From Pseudobutyrivibrio sp. (GTDB taxonomy: Bacteria; Bacillota; Clostridia; Lachnospirales; Lachnospiraceae), in the NCBI RefSeq assembly GCF_017471675.1, contig NZ_JAFUSK010000045.1, forward strand, positions 1-64,000: a stretch of DNA of 64,000 bases. Reading direction: 5' to 3'. The translations under genes and the position numbers were made by a program. Positions within the stretch are counted from its first letter, which is position 1. Every line of letters starts with the position of its first letter. Of the stretch, positions 46,147-56,503 are shown piece after piece. The notes beneath the pieces are model-generated. The model saw only the letters and a program-made list of their open reading frames with translations. It searched no databases and was not told the origin of the DNA.

Positions 46147-46629
46147 TTACTCACCTGCTTTACCAATAAACTCATCAAACAAGTTGCTATCAACCTCTGC
46201 ACCTGTCTGACCTCCAACAACCTTTGTTGTTGCATCAACAATAATATTTGCAATTTCCTTCTTAGCGCTGGCAATAATCTGTTCCTTCTCACGATTAGCC
46301 TCGGTAGCTGCTGCAGTCTTGATTTCTGATGCATTAGCTCTGGCCTCAGCAACGATATGCTGATATTGCTCGTCTGCGCTCTTTCTTGCTTCGGAAAGTA
46401 TCTGCTTCTTTTCCTGTTCTACCTGAGCAATCCTCTCATCACATTGAAGTGATTTAGCCTCAGCCTCATCTTCCTTTGCCTGCGCCGCCTTGAAGGCCTC
46501 ATTAGCCTCCTCCTGACGCTTTGCAATTATGGCCGCAATAGGTTTGAAGAAGAAAATTCTGAATGCTATGAACAGAACAAGAAGATTTACTACTGTCCAA
46601 AGAATATTCCAAAATGAAACTGTAATCAT
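46147..46629 (-). CDS. atpF: ATP synthase F0 b subunit
   Basis: Peripheral-stalk subunit of 160 residues. One N-terminal transmembrane helix (about 7-25; FWNILWTVVNLLVLFIAF) is followed by a long charged coiled coil rich in Ala/Glu/Lys. It overlaps nothing and is followed two bases later by the delta-alpha gene. A 169-bp structured gap separates it from atpE. Confidence 0.93.
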   Translation of the reverse strand: MITVSFWNILWTVVNLLVLFIAFRIFFFKPIAAIIAKRQEEANEAFKAAQAKEDEAEAKSLQCDERIAQVEQEKKQILSEARKSADEQYQHIVAEARANASEIKTAAATEANREKEQIIASAKKEIANIIVDATTKVVGGQTGAEVDSNLFDEFIGKAGE

Positions 46630-46660
46630 TTTTTAATCCTCTTTCAAATTTTATACATTC

Positions 46661-46803
46661 AATAAAACAGAACACCTCATTCGCAAAATCGCAATTTCAT
46701 TGCTTTCCTTTTGCTCATTGATGTGTACTCACCAAATAAATCTTATTTTAATGTTTAATGCAAGCATTACATTAAACTAAGATTTACTTGGCTCTGTTTT
46801 ATT
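46661..46803 (-). other. Structured atpE-atpF intercistronic region
   Basis: AATAAAACAGA (46661-46671) pairs with TCTGTTTTATT (46793-46803), which reaches into the last atpE codons. Inside, CCAAATAAATCTTA (46732-46745) pairs with 46778-46791 and the helix continues inward with TTTAATG/CATTAAA. There is no T-run that would make it a terminator. Probable role: mRNA stabilisation or processing that favours the highly needed c subunit. Confidence 0.55.
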
Positions 46804-47023
46804 GCAACATCACAATAATCATAAGTGCGATAACAAAACCGTAAATAGCTGTTGCCTCTGCAAGGGCACAACCTAAGATTAAGTTCTTCTGAATCTTACC
46901 TTCTGCCTCTGGCTGACGAGCGATACCCTCGCATGCCTTACCTGTTGCGATACCAATACCGATACCTGCGCCAAGACCTGTTACTACTGCAATACCTGCA
47001 CCAATTGCTATAAGTGTGTTCAT
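46799..47023 (-). CDS. atpE: ATP synthase F0 c subunit
   Basis: Ring subunit of 74 residues with two transmembrane helices, the loop ARQPEAEGK, and the ion-binding Glu in [11 protein letters not shown]. The position that is Gln in Na+-type rings is Ile here ([10 protein letters not shown]), and the residue after the Glu is Ala rather than Ser. This favours proton over sodium coupling, as an inference from known Na+ rings. Confidence 0.95.
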   Translation of the reverse strand: MNTLIAIGAGIAVVTGLGAGIGIGIATGKACEGIARQPEAEGKIQKNLILGCALAEATAIYGFVIALMIIVMLQ

Positions 47024-47040
47024 TTTTAATCCTCCTAAAT

Positions 47041-47733
47041 TTACTCTACTGCTTCTTTAATATACAGTGATGTTAAGAATACGAATACGTATGCCTGAAG
47101 CAATCCATCGAATAAGTCGAAGTACAAACTAAATACTGCCGGGATTACTGGTGGACATACAATCTTTAAAAGTTCCATAATTACGAATGCACCAAGTACA
47201 TTACCAAAAAGTCGCATACATAATGATAGCGGCCTTGTAAACACATCCAATATATTGAATGGTGTAACAATGGCGACTGGCTCTGTGAATTTATGAAGCC
47301 ATTTCTTTACGCCATTTTGATAAATGCCTGCAAACTCTACTAAAACAATACTCATAAGAGCAAGAGCTGCTGTAACATTTAAATCCTTCGTAGGTGACTT
47401 GAATCCGAACAAACCAATAATGTTGGACAATCCTATGTATAGAAGAACCGTTGTAAGATATCCTGTATAAATCTTGCCTTCTTCTCCTAGCATACCACCC
47501 ACGATTCCTGTAAGCTTTTCGTAAACTAGTTCAGCGAACGCTTGTCTTTTACTAATGTTCTGCGTTTTTAAGTCTCTGGTCAAAAAGATGGCAAGCAGAA
47601 TTAGCACTGCCATAACAATCCAAGTGACCACTACCGATTCCATAACAGGAATCTCTAAGCTTCCCAGATGGATGGTGAAGACCGTCTCGCAATTTAGCTC
47701 TTCAATAAGCCTTTCTGCTAATGACGAACCCAC
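47041..47733 (-). CDS. atpB: ATP synthase F0 a subunit
   Basis: Membrane subunit of about 231 residues with five to six hydrophobic segments and the essential Arg in [12 protein letters not shown]. The start is placed at the GTG of 47733 because ATAGGAGG (47741-47748) lies seven bases before it. An in-frame ATG at 47769 would put that ribosome binding site inside the gene. No atpI is seen upstream. Confidence 0.93.
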   Translation of the reverse strand: MGSSLAERLIEELNCETVFTIHLGSLEIPVMESVVVTWIVMAVLILLAIFLTRDLKTQNISKRQAFAELVYEKLTGIVGGMLGEEGKIYTGYLTTVLLYIGLSNIIGLFGFKSPTKDLNVTAALALMSIVLVEFAGIYQNGVKKWLHKFTEPVAIVTPFNILDVFTRPLSLCMRLFGNVLGAFVIMELLKIVCPPVIPAVFSLYFDLFDGLLQAYVFVFLTSLYIKEAVE

Positions 47734-47890
47734 ATAAACACCTCCTATTCTTTCTTTGATAGCCCTCATTTTAAACTTTTCTCACAAAAATATAAGATAC
47801 AAATTAGTCAATCTGTATATCTTTTTAGACTTGACATTAGCTTTGTCTAACCCGCATTAACAATCCATATAATACTGTAAAAGCCCATAG

Positions 47891-47926
47891 AAATAGAGGC
47901 TGGCAAATCATTACCAGCCCCTATTT
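47891..47926 (-). terminator. Probable terminator of the first chemoreceptor gene
   Basis: Minus-strand hairpin GGGGCTGGTAATGATTTGCCAGCCTC followed by a short T-rich tract (TATTTCTAT). Confidence 0.65.
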
Positions 47927-47933
47927 TTCTCAT

Positions 47934-50003
47934 TTATTCAGCCTCTGAATCATCTTCTCCATTATCTTTAAAGAATAGCATCTCTTCATTAAGCTTAAGA
48001 GCAATCTCTTTCAAATCGTCTGCTGAATTTGCTAGACTTGAAACTGTAGCTGATAGCTCTTGTACGGAAGCACCTGTTGTCTCTGAACTAGCTGCATTCT
48101 CTTCTGAAATTGCTGAAAGTGATGACATTGCATCTGATACAACATCATTTGATGTAACACAGGTAGATGCACCACCTGCTATATCTCTGATACCAACAAC
48201 AGTGCCATCAATATCTTCAAGCATACCGTTTACAGATTCAAGAGTGCCACCAATAGCCTCCTGCTGCTCCAGGTTGCCCTGCTTAACCAGATTTGCTGCC
48301 GCAACAGCAGCCTCTGCCTGCTTCAAAAGCTCATCCATTTCAACTCGGATGGCCTGTGCCATGCTATCAGAATCATCAGCAAGCTTTCTGATTTCCTCCG
48401 CAACTACTGCGAAGCCCTTACCAGCCTCACCAGCACGGGCTGCCTCGATTGAAGCGTTAAGTGAAAGCAGGTTGGTCTGAGAAGCGATACCAGAAATACC
48501 TTCTACTCTATCGTTGATATTAGCAACGGCACTCTGTGTAGCGGAAATTGTTCTTGCAATCTCTTCAATCTTTTCTGTCATATCGCTACTAGAATCCTTA
48601 AGATTGATAAGTGACTGGCTCGAAGTCTGTGAAGCCTCCTTCATCTTACCAGCAAGGCTTTCTACATTATCTGTTGAATGCTGAACTCCGCCTACAGCAT
48701 CTGTAATCTTTCCAACATTTTCTGCTGCTTCTTGAATTTCCTCTGCCTGCTGAACTGCACCAGTTGCAATTTCTTGTACTGCATTTGCAACAGTATCTGT
48801 TGTTGCGGCAATCTGATTAGCCATATCGGCCAAATCTTCGGATGATGTAGTAACTGTTGCAGCAGAATGCTTTATAGCAGCAACAATAGCCCCTAATTTA
48901 TCAATAACTGAATTTGTACTTCTTACAATCTCGCCAAATTCATCCTTGCGTTTTGTATAACCATCAATCTTCTTAAATCTACCATCTGCAAGAAGTGTAA
49001 CAGTGTTTGTAACAGCAACGATTGGGTTTGTAAAGCTTGTTGCAACAAATATAGCAATAATTACACCAATTATCAAAAGAATCGTACCAATAATCACAGT
49101 AACTAAAGCAGATTTTACGGCATGTGCCATAATCTCAGAATCCTTTTGTGAAACTGCTACATAATAGCCACTTAATGGTTCTTTAGTCCATGACATATAT
49201 GTTAGATTTCCATCAAATTTTGATGTAATTAGTCCCTTAGTATCTGATGATGTCATAAACTCATAACCACTAAGATCATATTCATCTTCTGGAGTGATTT
49301 CGAACTGTGCATGAGCAACCATCATTCCCTTTCTATCGGCAATGAAACCATCACTAATATTTGAAGCAAGGAATTCATGTAATACATTCAAATCAAAGCT
49401 TCGTTGAATTGTTCCTATTACCTGAGTGTGGGCTTCATTATAGATAGGAACACAAATAATAGTGATTCTGTTTCCTACTGACTTACTGACAACTACGTCA
49501 GAAATAGCTGGCTTTCCAGTAGAAACTGCTTCCTGAAAATATTCTCTATCGGCAATGTTTGCTAGCTCTTTTCTATCTGCTCTAATGAGCTGTTCTCCAG
49601 ATGCCTTAGACAAAATGATACTAGAATTACCATCGTTCATATATTCGTTCAGCATATCCATCTGTGCCATCATAGCGCTATCTGGAACTGCCTGCCCTTC
49701 CGTTCCATAGGTCTCTAAATATGCAATGGCACTAGGGGATGTAGCGATAGCTTCTAGCATTGAAGTATTCTTTTCGACCATCTCAGAAAATTCCGCCTCA
49801 ACAACACTTGCTCTAGCACTTAACAAATCCAATGCGTCTTCCTTAGCTTTTCCTGTAGAACTGTTATAGCTAACAATAATTGCGATTAACAATGGCACCG
49901 CTACCAATGCCGCCATTAGAGCAATCAGTTTTGTTTTAATACTGTCTTTAACAGCTATGGTACCAGATGTTTTTCTTGATTTTGTCTGCGCTTTCTTACC
50001 CAT
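47934..50003 (-). CDS. Methyl-accepting chemotaxis protein with Cache-type sensor
   Basis: Chemoreceptor of 689 residues. Transmembrane helix 1 (about 20-45), an extracellular dCache-like domain (about 50-285; [21 protein letters not shown]), transmembrane helix 2 (about 290-320), HAMP, and a long cytoplasmic signalling coiled coil with tip region [32 protein letters not shown]. The start at 50003 is set by AAAGGAGG eight bases upstream. An earlier in-frame start at 50039 lacks one. No che genes are in the window. Confidence 0.95.
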   Translation of the reverse strand: MGKKAQTKSRKTSGTIAVKDSIKTKLIALMAALVAVPLLIAIIVSYNSSTGKAKEDALDLLSARASVVEAEFSEMVEKNTSMLEAIATSPSAIAYLETYGTEGQAVPDSAMMAQMDMLNEYMNDGNSSIILSKASGEQLIRADRKELANIADREYFQEAVSTGKPAISDVVVSKSVGNRITIICVPIYNEAHTQVIGTIQRSFDLNVLHEFLASNISDGFIADRKGMMVAHAQFEITPEDEYDLSGYEFMTSSDTKGLITSKFDGNLTYMSWTKEPLSGYYVAVSQKDSEIMAHAVKSALVTVIIGTILLIIGVIIAIFVATSFTNPIVAVTNTVTLLADGRFKKIDGYTKRKDEFGEIVRSTNSVIDKLGAIVAAIKHSAATVTTSSEDLADMANQIAATTDTVANAVQEIATGAVQQAEEIQEAAENVGKITDAVGGVQHSTDNVESLAGKMKEASQTSSQSLINLKDSSSDMTEKIEEIARTISATQSAVANINDRVEGISGIASQTNLLSLNASIEAARAGEAGKGFAVVAEEIRKLADDSDSMAQAIRVEMDELLKQAEAAVAAANLVKQGNLEQQEAIGGTLESVNGMLEDIDGTVVGIRDIAGGASTCVTSNDVVSDAMSSLSAISEENAASSETTGASVQELSATVSSLANSADDLKEIALKLNEEMLFFKDNGEDDSEAE

Positions 50004-50157
50004 ATATATATGCCTCCTTTGCATACAAAAACAACCCATAGCGTAATTCTACAAAATATTTCCGTTATAATTGTGTGACAAGTGTTAAAAGTCTGTGTAC
50101 AAATCAACATTTTTTACTATTCTCCCCAATAAGATTTCTACATAAAGAAGCTTTTCC

Positions 50158-50227
50158 TAAAAAAAGAGTAGCCCCGAAGGACAATGTCATTAAGTTAAGA
50201 TGACATTGTCCCGAAGGACTACTCTTT
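50158..50227 (-). terminator. Terminator of guanine deaminase gene
   Basis: Very long minus-strand hairpin: AAAGAGTAGTCCTTCGGGACAATGTCATC pairs with its near-perfect complement, followed by T7, directly after the stop codon. Confidence 0.9.
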
Positions 50228-50229
50228 AA

Positions 50230-51522
50230 CTATTCTGAACGTGAATATATTTTACTTCCTCGAACATATTTATCCGTAATAATTGCGTCTGCATCGTTAT
50301 AGACCATACGCTCCACACGCTCTCTAACTGACATGTCACGCATTGAATACATCTTGCTGTCATCGATTACAACTGCATCAAAATCGTATCCATCCTTAAA
50401 TGTACCAACCTTACCAAAGTATTTACCACCACCCATTGTTGCAAGATAGAACATCTCCTCAAATGACAAAGGTTTAACATCAGTATCAACAAGTCTATAG
50501 TACATCTTGGATGCCTGCAGTGAAATCAACATAGTCTTAAGCATATTCATAGATGAGCCTGCAGCTACATCTGTACCAAGACCGATGTTGATACCTGCAT
50601 CTAAGAACTTACGTATTGGAGCAATGCCTGATGCAAGATTCATATTAGAATCCGCGCAGTGGGCAATAAATGCACCATGCTTTTTAAGAATACTCATTTC
50701 TCCCTCATCAGAATATACGCAATGAGCCATGATAGTTGGAAGCTCAACTGTGCCCATAGTATCAAAAATCTCGTATGCATTAGCATAGCTTGTTGACGAA
50801 GGCACAAGTTCCTTTACCCAGGCAATTTCAGACTGATTTTCTGATAAGTGGGATTGGATTCTAAGCCCCTTCTCAGCTGAAAGCTTACCTAAGCCCTTCA
50901 TCAGCTCATCTGAGCATGATGGAATGAATCTTGGTGTAAGGATTGGCATAGTATTGGTGTATTTACCTTGGATTTGCTCAAGCCATTCTAATGTAGCCTG
51001 AAGTGAGGCATCGGCACTTTCCTCTTCAAGTCCCACTCCACCATTTCTATCCATATTGACCTTACCTACGTAAGTAATTACCCCAGTCTTATCAAGCTGA
51101 TCCATAAGCTCTATGGTAGCCTCGTTATGAAGTGTTGCAAAAACAACTGCACGAGTAGTAAAGCAACGACGTAAATCCTCAGCAAAATATCCATAAGCCT
51201 TACGGGCATAAGATAAATCTGAATACTTAGCCTCTTCCGGAAATGTATATTTACTGAGCCACTCTAAAAGCTCTTCGTCCATACCAATTCCACGGAAAGT
51301 GTACTGTGGTGCATGAACGTGTAAATCTGTCATTCCTGGAATGATAAGCTGATTCTTGCAATCCACTAGTGGTAGATTTTCGTAACGCTTTGGAAACTCG
51401 CTAAAAGCTCCCTTGCAAATACCATCTACACACACAACATAGCCATCTCTATATGTGACTATACTTTTACTTCCCTCCGAAAAGGCAATGCCTCCGCGAA
51501 GCACAAAACTATCTTTATTCAT
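50230..51522 (-). CDS. guaD: Guanine deaminase (amidohydrolase)
   Basis: Cytosolic zinc amidohydrolase of 430 residues that converts guanine to xanthine in purine salvage or breakdown. Metal ligands appear as DLHVHAPQ, SHLSENQSE, MAHCVYS and GTDVAAGSS. The usual HCPxSN motif reads HCADSNMNLASG. A TTAGGAG precedes the ATG. It lies downstream of the small FakA-domain gene with a hairpin-rich gap between them and ends at a strong terminator. Confidence 0.88.
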   Translation of the reverse strand: MNKDSFVLRGGIAFSEGSKSIVTYRDGYVVCVDGICKGAFSEFPKRYENLPLVDCKNQLIIPGMTDLHVHAPQYTFRGIGMDEELLEWLSKYTFPEEAKYSDLSYARKAYGYFAEDLRRCFTTRAVVFATLHNEATIELMDQLDKTGVITYVGKVNMDRNGGVGLEEESADASLQATLEWLEQIQGKYTNTMPILTPRFIPSCSDELMKGLGKLSAEKGLRIQSHLSENQSEIAWVKELVPSSTSYANAYEIFDTMGTVELPTIMAHCVYSDEGEMSILKKHGAFIAHCADSNMNLASGIAPIRKFLDAGINIGLGTDVAAGSSMNMLKTMLISLQASKMYYRLVDTDVKPLSFEEMFYLATMGGGKYFGKVGTFKDGYDFDAVVIDDSKMYSMRDMSVRERVERMVYNDADAIITDKYVRGSKIYSRSE

Positions 51523-51645
51523 AAAACTCCTAATTGTAAAAATAACTGCTAGCTACGGGAAAGCAAGGCCCATGCAAATTGCCTTCGGCAATGGGCCTGC
51601 TGTGGCAAACAGGTTCCTCCCACTAAAGTGGGCCCCTCCTATCTG
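51523..51645 (-). other. Hairpin-rich gap before guanine deaminase
   Basis: Three stems are seen: 51619-51632 (CCCACT-AA-AGTGGG), 51596-51613 (CCTG...CAGG) and 51567-51597 (GGCCCAT...ATGGGCC with inner ATTGCC-TTCG-GGCAAT). GCTAGCAG occurs on both sides. No T-run follows the last stem. I do not recognise a named purine or molybdenum-cofactor riboswitch, so its role is open. Confidence 0.4.
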
Positions 51646-51912
51646 CTAGCCCTGAAGACCTCTTGCTTGTCTGTCCATATCTTCAACTACGATATCATAG
51701 ATTTCGCCAAGAGTGCGGCAGTACTCTAAAACCTTCCATGGCTCGTTTGTGTGATAATGAATCTTGATAAGCTCCTCATCGCCTACTGCAAGAAGGCTAT
51801 CGCCAACAAAATTCTCTGTGATGTAATCGTTGATTTCATCTTCATCAAGGTTCTCACCTTCGATAAGAAGCTGTGTGTCATATCTAAATTCTATTGTCTG
51901 TTCTGGTAACAT
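51646..51912 (-). CDS. Small protein resembling the C-terminal part of FakA/YloV kinases
   Basis: A stand-alone protein of 88 residues. FVGDSLLAVGDEELIKIHYHTNEPWKV and the following LEYCRTLGEIYDIVVEDM resemble the region of FakA/YloV (fatty-acid or dihydroxyacetone kinase-like proteins) after the ATP-binding DAK2 domain. The rest of such a protein is absent here. It is either a genuine small protein with this fold or a remnant. AAATATGTT-type upstream sequence offers GGAGG before the ATG, so it looks expressed. Function unknown. Confidence 0.65.
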   Translation of the reverse strand: MLPEQTIEFRYDTQLLIEGENLDEDEINDYITENFVGDSLLAVGDEELIKIHYHTNEPWKVLEYCRTLGEIYDIVVEDMDRQARGLQG

Positions 51913-51973
51913 ATTTTCCTCCTAATAATCCATTTGCTTTTTAAATGCAAAATAGATTTTATCATATCTTCCT

Positions 51974-52015
51974 AAAAAAAACATCCTCTCTTGCCAACCA
52001 TGCAAAAGAGGATGT
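51974..52015 (-). terminator. Terminator of the second chemoreceptor gene
   Basis: Minus-strand hairpin ACATCCTCTTTTGC...GCAAGAGAGGATGT followed by T8. Confidence 0.88.
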
Positions 52016-52032
52016 GAAAAAGTTTATCATTA

Positions 52033-53757
52033 TTATTGTGTCATTTGATCTGGTGTAAGCTGGAATTCCTTAATGATTCCCTTTAACTTATCCGACAAAT
52101 CTAAGGATTCAATAGCTATTTCGTTAGCGTCGCTTGCAAGCTGAACAATATCAGTTTCCTTGGCAGCCATATCAGTAATACCAGCTGCAGAGTCACCCAT
52201 CGCACTATTTATATCACCAATAGAATTTTCAATAAGCTCAATAGATTCTGTAAGCTCTGATACGTTAGATGAAATATCCTTCATGGATTCCTCAAAATAC
52301 TTAGCATCATCATGATACTGATTGAAGCCCTCTTCAAATGCATGATAATCCTTAAGTACCACATTATTCATCAAATCAAGCATCTGTGAAATGCAATCTG
52401 CCATGTTCTGGACTGCAGTATTAACATCACCAATAATAGATGAAATATCACCTACAGCAACACCGGTCTGATCTGCAAGGGTTCCAATCTCACCAGCAAC
52501 AACCGCAAAGCCTTTACCCATTTCACCAGCTCTTGCAGCCTCAATAGAAGCATTTAATGCAAGAAGGTTTGTCTGACTTGCAATAGAGTTAATTGTGTCT
52601 GTAAGCTCGTTAATTCTATTAACAGCCTTTGACTCCTCCACTGCGGAATCTGCACGGGCTGAAATCTCCTTAATAGCATTCTGAGTCTTATCACCAGATG
52701 TTTTAGCCTGCACCGCAATCTCCTGTGCCTTGCTTTGAATATCGCTGGCAGTCTTCATACCATCAGATGCATTCTGATTTACATTTCTAGCCTTTTCAGT
52801 AACTGTATTCATGCTATTGGTAATTGAATCTGTAGTAGCAGTTGTTTCTTCCATAAATGCTGCAAGCTCTTCACTTGTAGCAGAATTAGAAGATGTATTT
52901 TGAGAGACATGAGCCATAGTATCCTTAAGGTGGGTTGCTTTGCCATTAAGGTCATCAGATGAGCTATCAAGACGGCCTAAAACCTCTATAAGATTATGTC
53001 TCATTCTACGAACTGAACGGGCAATAATACCAAATTCATCTCTTCTTTGGTACAGCTTAAGTGTGGTAGGACGATGGTCGCGCTGTAGATTAAATTCTGT
53101 AACTCGCTGCACAATATCCTCGATAACAGCAACAGGCTTAACTACATAGCCTACAACCATATAAGCCAAAAGTGCGATTATTATAAGAACAACAACATAT
53201 ATACCACTAGATGTCTTAACAAAGCTTGCTGTAATCTCAGCTGTAACCTCATCCTGATTCATTACAGCTGCCATAATTCTCTTATCCTTAGTGATATAAT
53301 ATGCAGCAAATTTTTCTACTCCATCAATTGTATACTGTGAATATCCGCTAGTTACATTTTCACCTTTTTGGAGCTTGGCAGATATTTCCTTAACAGCCGT
53401 ACTCATTGTTTCCTTTCCAACACGTGAGGAATCGGTGCCATGGAAAAGAACTGTTCCAAATTCATCTGTTAAAAGTAAATAGCTGGACTCAAGTCCACCA
53501 ATTTTTACACCACTAAAAATACTATTGTAATCAGCCTCTGGGGATTCATCCAGTAGCTTACCGTAGGCCGTTGCTTGCTCCTCCATTACATTTAACATGG
53601 TAGCTTCCTGATCTGCTACAAATATCTCAAGAGCAATTATTTCTCCAGCAGCAGCAATAATAATCATGCTCACAAGTACCAATAATGCTACTGTAGATTT
53701 AATCGACTTAAATCCAGTCATTTTATTGGTATCAATCACTTTTTCGTTTTTTCCCAT
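52033..53757 (-). CDS. Methyl-accepting chemotaxis protein with single-Cache sensor
   Basis: Chemoreceptor of 574 residues. Transmembrane helix 1 (about 22-45), a short extracellular sCache-like domain (about 50-185), transmembrane helix 2 (about 190-210), HAMP, and a signalling domain with [32 protein letters not shown] at the tip. The tip differs from the first receptor in [11 protein letters not shown]. The start at 53757 is set by GAGGAGC upstream. A TTG two codons earlier would abut that site. It is monocistronic. Confidence 0.94.
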   Translation of the reverse strand: MGKNEKVIDTNKMTGFKSIKSTVALLVLVSMIIIAAAGEIIALEIFVADQEATMLNVMEEQATAYGKLLDESPEADYNSIFSGVKIGGLESSYLLLTDEFGTVLFHGTDSSRVGKETMSTAVKEISAKLQKGENVTSGYSQYTIDGVEKFAAYYITKDKRIMAAVMNQDEVTAEITASFVKTSSGIYVVVLIIIALLAYMVVGYVVKPVAVIEDIVQRVTEFNLQRDHRPTTLKLYQRRDEFGIIARSVRRMRHNLIEVLGRLDSSSDDLNGKATHLKDTMAHVSQNTSSNSATSEELAAFMEETTATTDSITNSMNTVTEKARNVNQNASDGMKTASDIQSKAQEIAVQAKTSGDKTQNAIKEISARADSAVEESKAVNRINELTDTINSIASQTNLLALNASIEAARAGEMGKGFAVVAGEIGTLADQTGVAVGDISSIIGDVNTAVQNMADCISQMLDLMNNVVLKDYHAFEEGFNQYHDDAKYFEESMKDISSNVSELTESIELIENSIGDINSAMGDSAAGITDMAAKETDIVQLASDANEIAIESLDLSDKLKGIIKEFQLTPDQMTQ

Positions 53758-53894
53758 ACTCAAGCTCCTCTCGTTACAAAGTCACACGCTCATAACTATC
53801 TAAATTTTACGATAACTGTAATATTTTTCAACACAATACACAGAATTTTTAAAATATCTACCAACTTAACCCGTTATTGTCTAATTATTTGCAT

Positions 53895-53926
53895 AAAAAA
53901 CAGGAACAACCATAACGGTTGTTCCC
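53895..53926 (-). terminator. Terminator of the glgC-glgD operon
   Basis: Minus-strand hairpin GGAACAACCG-TTA-TGGTTGTTCC followed by T6 after a TG. Confidence 0.88.
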
Positions 53927-53943
53927 AAGTCTTCATATTTCCC

Positions 53944-55062
53944 TTATAATTTGTCATTACGCTTAATATAAGCAGGCGTCACAGAGTCTGAAACAATCTT
54001 CTTAATCTTCTTCACCTCTACCCACTTATCTATTACAGCATTTTCGATATAAACGCCATCTGCAATATCTACATAGGAAAGAATGATGGAATTCTTTACC
54101 ACAGCTCCCTTTCCAATATGAACATTACGTCCAATGATGGAATTCTCAACTGTTCCTTCTATAAGACCTGCATTACAAACCATAGAATGCTTTACATTAG
54201 CCCCATGGAAATACTGGGTAGGACAAGCATCTGTAGTTCTTGTGTAAAATGGCCAATCTGTCTTAAAGAAATCCATTGCAGTCTCGTAATCTAAAAGCTC
54301 TGTGTTAGCCTTAAAGTAATCATCCAGACTAGTAATTGCTGCAAAATATCCCTTATGCTGATAGCCTCTTACATCTAGCACTTCACATGCAAGTGCAATC
54401 ATATCTGCAAGTGAATATGCCGATGATTCTCTCTTTGCCCGCTTTATTAATTCAACAAAAAGTTCTTTTTTCATAACATAGGTATCCATGCTAATCAGTT
54501 TTTCCTTAGCGGTGCCCATGTTTCTTTCTATATGCTGTACTCCCTTTTGCTTATTTAAAGTAATTACATTACAGCCTCTAAAATAATCCTTGGCTGAATC
54601 TACCTTATGATAAAGAAGTGTAATGTCTCCACCTGATTCTACATGGTCATCTAACAGCTTCTGATAATCCTGCTTATAAACCATATAGCTTGGCGCAACC
54701 ACCACATAATCCTGTGGCATTCTTTCTATCTGCTCCAGATTCTCAAGGTATGCATTAATATCTGTATTGTAGATAGAGCTGGCACCATTATTCTGAGTAA
54801 ACAAAAGCTGCAAATTACCACGCTTTGAATTGATATTATAGTGCCTGCCATCTCCAATATGCTCCACTATAGAACGAGGTCGCGAATTTAGATACACATG
54901 GATTCTATCAAGTCCACTATTACTCATATTTGATATAGGAAAATCGATAACTCGAAATCTTCCTAGGAAAGAGAATGCTCCGATTGGTCTATAATCATGC
55001 AATCCCTCTACTCTAATATAGTTTGCAGCTGAGTTAATCACACCAAATGCTTTATTTGCCAT
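53944..55062 (-). CDS. glgD: Glycogen biosynthesis protein GlgD
   Basis: Partner of ADP-glucose pyrophosphorylase, 372 residues, in the nucleotidyltransferase/left-handed-beta-helix family. The GlgD-type N-terminus (AFGVINSAAN) replaces the GGRGSRL nucleotide-binding motif of GlgC, so it is expected to be regulatory or only weakly catalytic. RVIDFPISNMSNSG and the hexapeptide repeats (IIGRNVHIGKGAVVKN) are present. It is one base after glgC. Confidence 0.93.
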   Translation of the reverse strand: MANKAFGVINSAANYIRVEGLHDYRPIGAFSFLGRFRVIDFPISNMSNSGLDRIHVYLNSRPRSIVEHIGDGRHYNINSKRGNLQLLFTQNNGASSIYNTDINAYLENLEQIERMPQDYVVVAPSYMVYKQDYQKLLDDHVESGGDITLLYHKVDSAKDYFRGCNVITLNKQKGVQHIERNMGTAKEKLISMDTYVMKKELFVELIKRAKRESSAYSLADMIALACEVLDVRGYQHKGYFAAITSLDDYFKANTELLDYETAMDFFKTDWPFYTRTTDACPTQYFHGANVKHSMVCNAGLIEGTVENSIIGRNVHIGKGAVVKNSIILSYVDIADGVYIENAVIDKWVEVKKIKKIVSDSVTPAYIKRNDKL

Positions 55063-55063
55063 A

Positions 55064-56203
55064 TTAATCCTCCCCCTTTACATTTTTTGCCACGAGAAGG
55101 ATTTCCTCGCTCTTTTTATTTCCAACTATACAATTCTTACCAATACGAACATTCTCCGCCACAAGAGCCCTTGTAACTACAGCTCCCTCCTCAACAATTA
55201 CCCCAGGCATCAGCACCGAATCAATTACCTTGGCACCAGGAGCAATCTTTACATTGGTAAAGATAACAGATTTTGTAACCGAGCCACCAATATGCGCCCC
55301 CTGATTGATATAGGCATTATCTATCTTTGCAGTCTCAGCAATATACTGAGGGATAATACCATTATCCTCCGTATACACCTTCCATGATGTATCATCCAAA
55401 TTAAGCTCATTATCACTATCAAGAAGATCCATATTAGCTTCCCAGAGAGAATCAATGGTTCCAACATCCTTCCAATAGCCTGAGAACTCATAAGCGAAAA
55501 GACGCTTTCCTCCATCAATCATCTTAGGAATAATATCGTTACCAAAATCATGAGTAGAATCAGGATTTTTCATATCCTCCACAAGTAGCTTTCTCATAGT
55601 CTTCCATGTGAAAATATAAATACCCATTGAAGCCAGATTGCTCTTAGGCTTAGCAGGTTTTTCTTCAAATTCTACGATACGGCGCTCGTCATCAGTATTC
55701 ATAATTCCAAAGCGGCTAGCTTCCTTCATTGGTACGCTTCTAACTGCAATAGTTGCATCAGCATTTTGCTCCTTATGGAAGGTAAGCATCTTATCATAAT
55801 TCATTTTGTAGATATGATCTCCAGATAACACAAGCAGATATTCCGGATCATACGCATCAATAAAATCAATATTCTGAGAAATCGCATCAGCTGTACCGCG
55901 ATAAACATCCAGCCCAGAATCAGCCTTTTCTCTAGGTGTCAGTACAAATACGCCACTATCCTTAGTATCAAGTCCCCATCTTCCACCTGCAGCAACATAA
56001 CTATTCAATAGCACTGATTCATACTGTGTCAGCACACCCACAATATCAATACCACTATTAGCACAATTACTAAGCGGAAAATCAATGATACGGTATTTAC
56101 CACCATAGGATACCGCAGGCTTAGCAACCTTGTTAGTAAGTTCGTGCAAGCGACTACCTCGGCCGCCAGCCAAAATCATAGCCAGCATGTTGTTTTGAGC
56201 CAT
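55064..56203 (-). CDS. glgC: Glucose-1-phosphate adenylyltransferase
   Basis: ADP-glucose pyrophosphorylase of 379 residues that makes ADP-glucose for glycogen. Motifs: [35 protein letters not shown], the glucose-1-phosphate region [12 protein letters not shown], and a C-terminal beta-helix. I chose the ATG at 56203 since AGGGGG lies seven bases upstream. The longer frame from 56239 lacks a site. Together with the pullulanase locus it suggests both storage and use of alpha-glucans. Confidence 0.94.
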   Translation of the reverse strand: MAQNNMLAMILAGGRGSRLHELTNKVAKPAVSYGGKYRIIDFPLSNCANSGIDIVGVLTQYESVLLNSYVAAGGRWGLDTKDSGVFVLTPREKADSGLDVYRGTADAISQNIDFIDAYDPEYLLVLSGDHIYKMNYDKMLTFHKEQNADATIAVRSVPMKEASRFGIMNTDDERRIVEFEEKPAKPKSNLASMGIYIFTWKTMRKLLVEDMKNPDSTHDFGNDIIPKMIDGGKRLFAYEFSGYWKDVGTIDSLWEANMDLLDSDNELNLDDTSWKVYTEDNGIIPQYIAETAKIDNAYINQGAHIGGSVTKSVIFTNVKIAPGAKVIDSVLMPGVIVEEGAVVTRALVAENVRIGKNCIVGNKKSEEILLVAKNVKGED

Positions 56204-56327
56204 ATTATTACCCCCTTTTTCTTCTTCCTTTACCCTCATCTTACGTATATTTTTATTCTAATAGTTTTGCACAAAAATCTCAACAAATTCCAGAATTTAT
56301 TGTTAAAAATAACATGTCATTTTTCTG

Positions 56328-56356
56328 TTGACTTTCTGGCAAAATTCCTGTATTAT
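56328..56356 (+). promoter_or_regulatory. Promoter of tRNA-Glu
   Basis: TTGACT (56328-56333) and TATTAT (56351-56356) are separated by 17 bases, with the tRNA starting 44 bases downstream. Confidence 0.75.
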
Positions 56357-56399
56357 TATCTTCGTTGCTGAGGCAAACACCTAAGAAAACAACAAATAT

Positions 56400-56471
56400 G
56401 GTTCCTTGGTCAAGCGGTTAAGACGTCGCCCTCTCACGGCGAAAACAGCGGTTCGATTCCGCTAGGAACTG
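56400..56471 (+). tRNA. tRNA-Glu (anticodon CUC)
   Basis: A 72-nt cloverleaf: acceptor GGTTCCT/AGGAACT with a terminal G-U pair, D-arm TCAAGCGGTTAAGA, anticodon stem TCGCC/GGCGA with loop CTCTCAC (anticodon CTC), T-arm GCGGTTCGATTCCGC. CCA is not encoded. A terminator follows at 56475-56503. Confidence 0.95.
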
Positions 56472-56474
56472 CTC

Positions 56475-56503
56475 AAAGCACTGCAAATCGCAGTGCTTTT
56501 TTT
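56475..56503 (+). terminator. Terminator of tRNA-Glu
   Basis: Hairpin AAAGCACTGC-AAATC-GCAGTGCTTT running into T7. The T-run is continuous with the left end of the inverted-repeat element. Confidence 0.88.

Noticed and set aside
46144..46149. Assembly frameshift as the cause of the delta-alpha fusion
   Set aside because: Both halves are in one frame without disturbed residues at the joint, and the alpha part lacks its own start and ribosome binding site, so a simple indel does not explain it. Raw reads could not be examined.
47821..47885. Plus-strand promoter (TTGACA and TATAAT) near 47834-47880
   Set aside because: The two hexamers are about 31 bases apart and no plus-strand gene follows.
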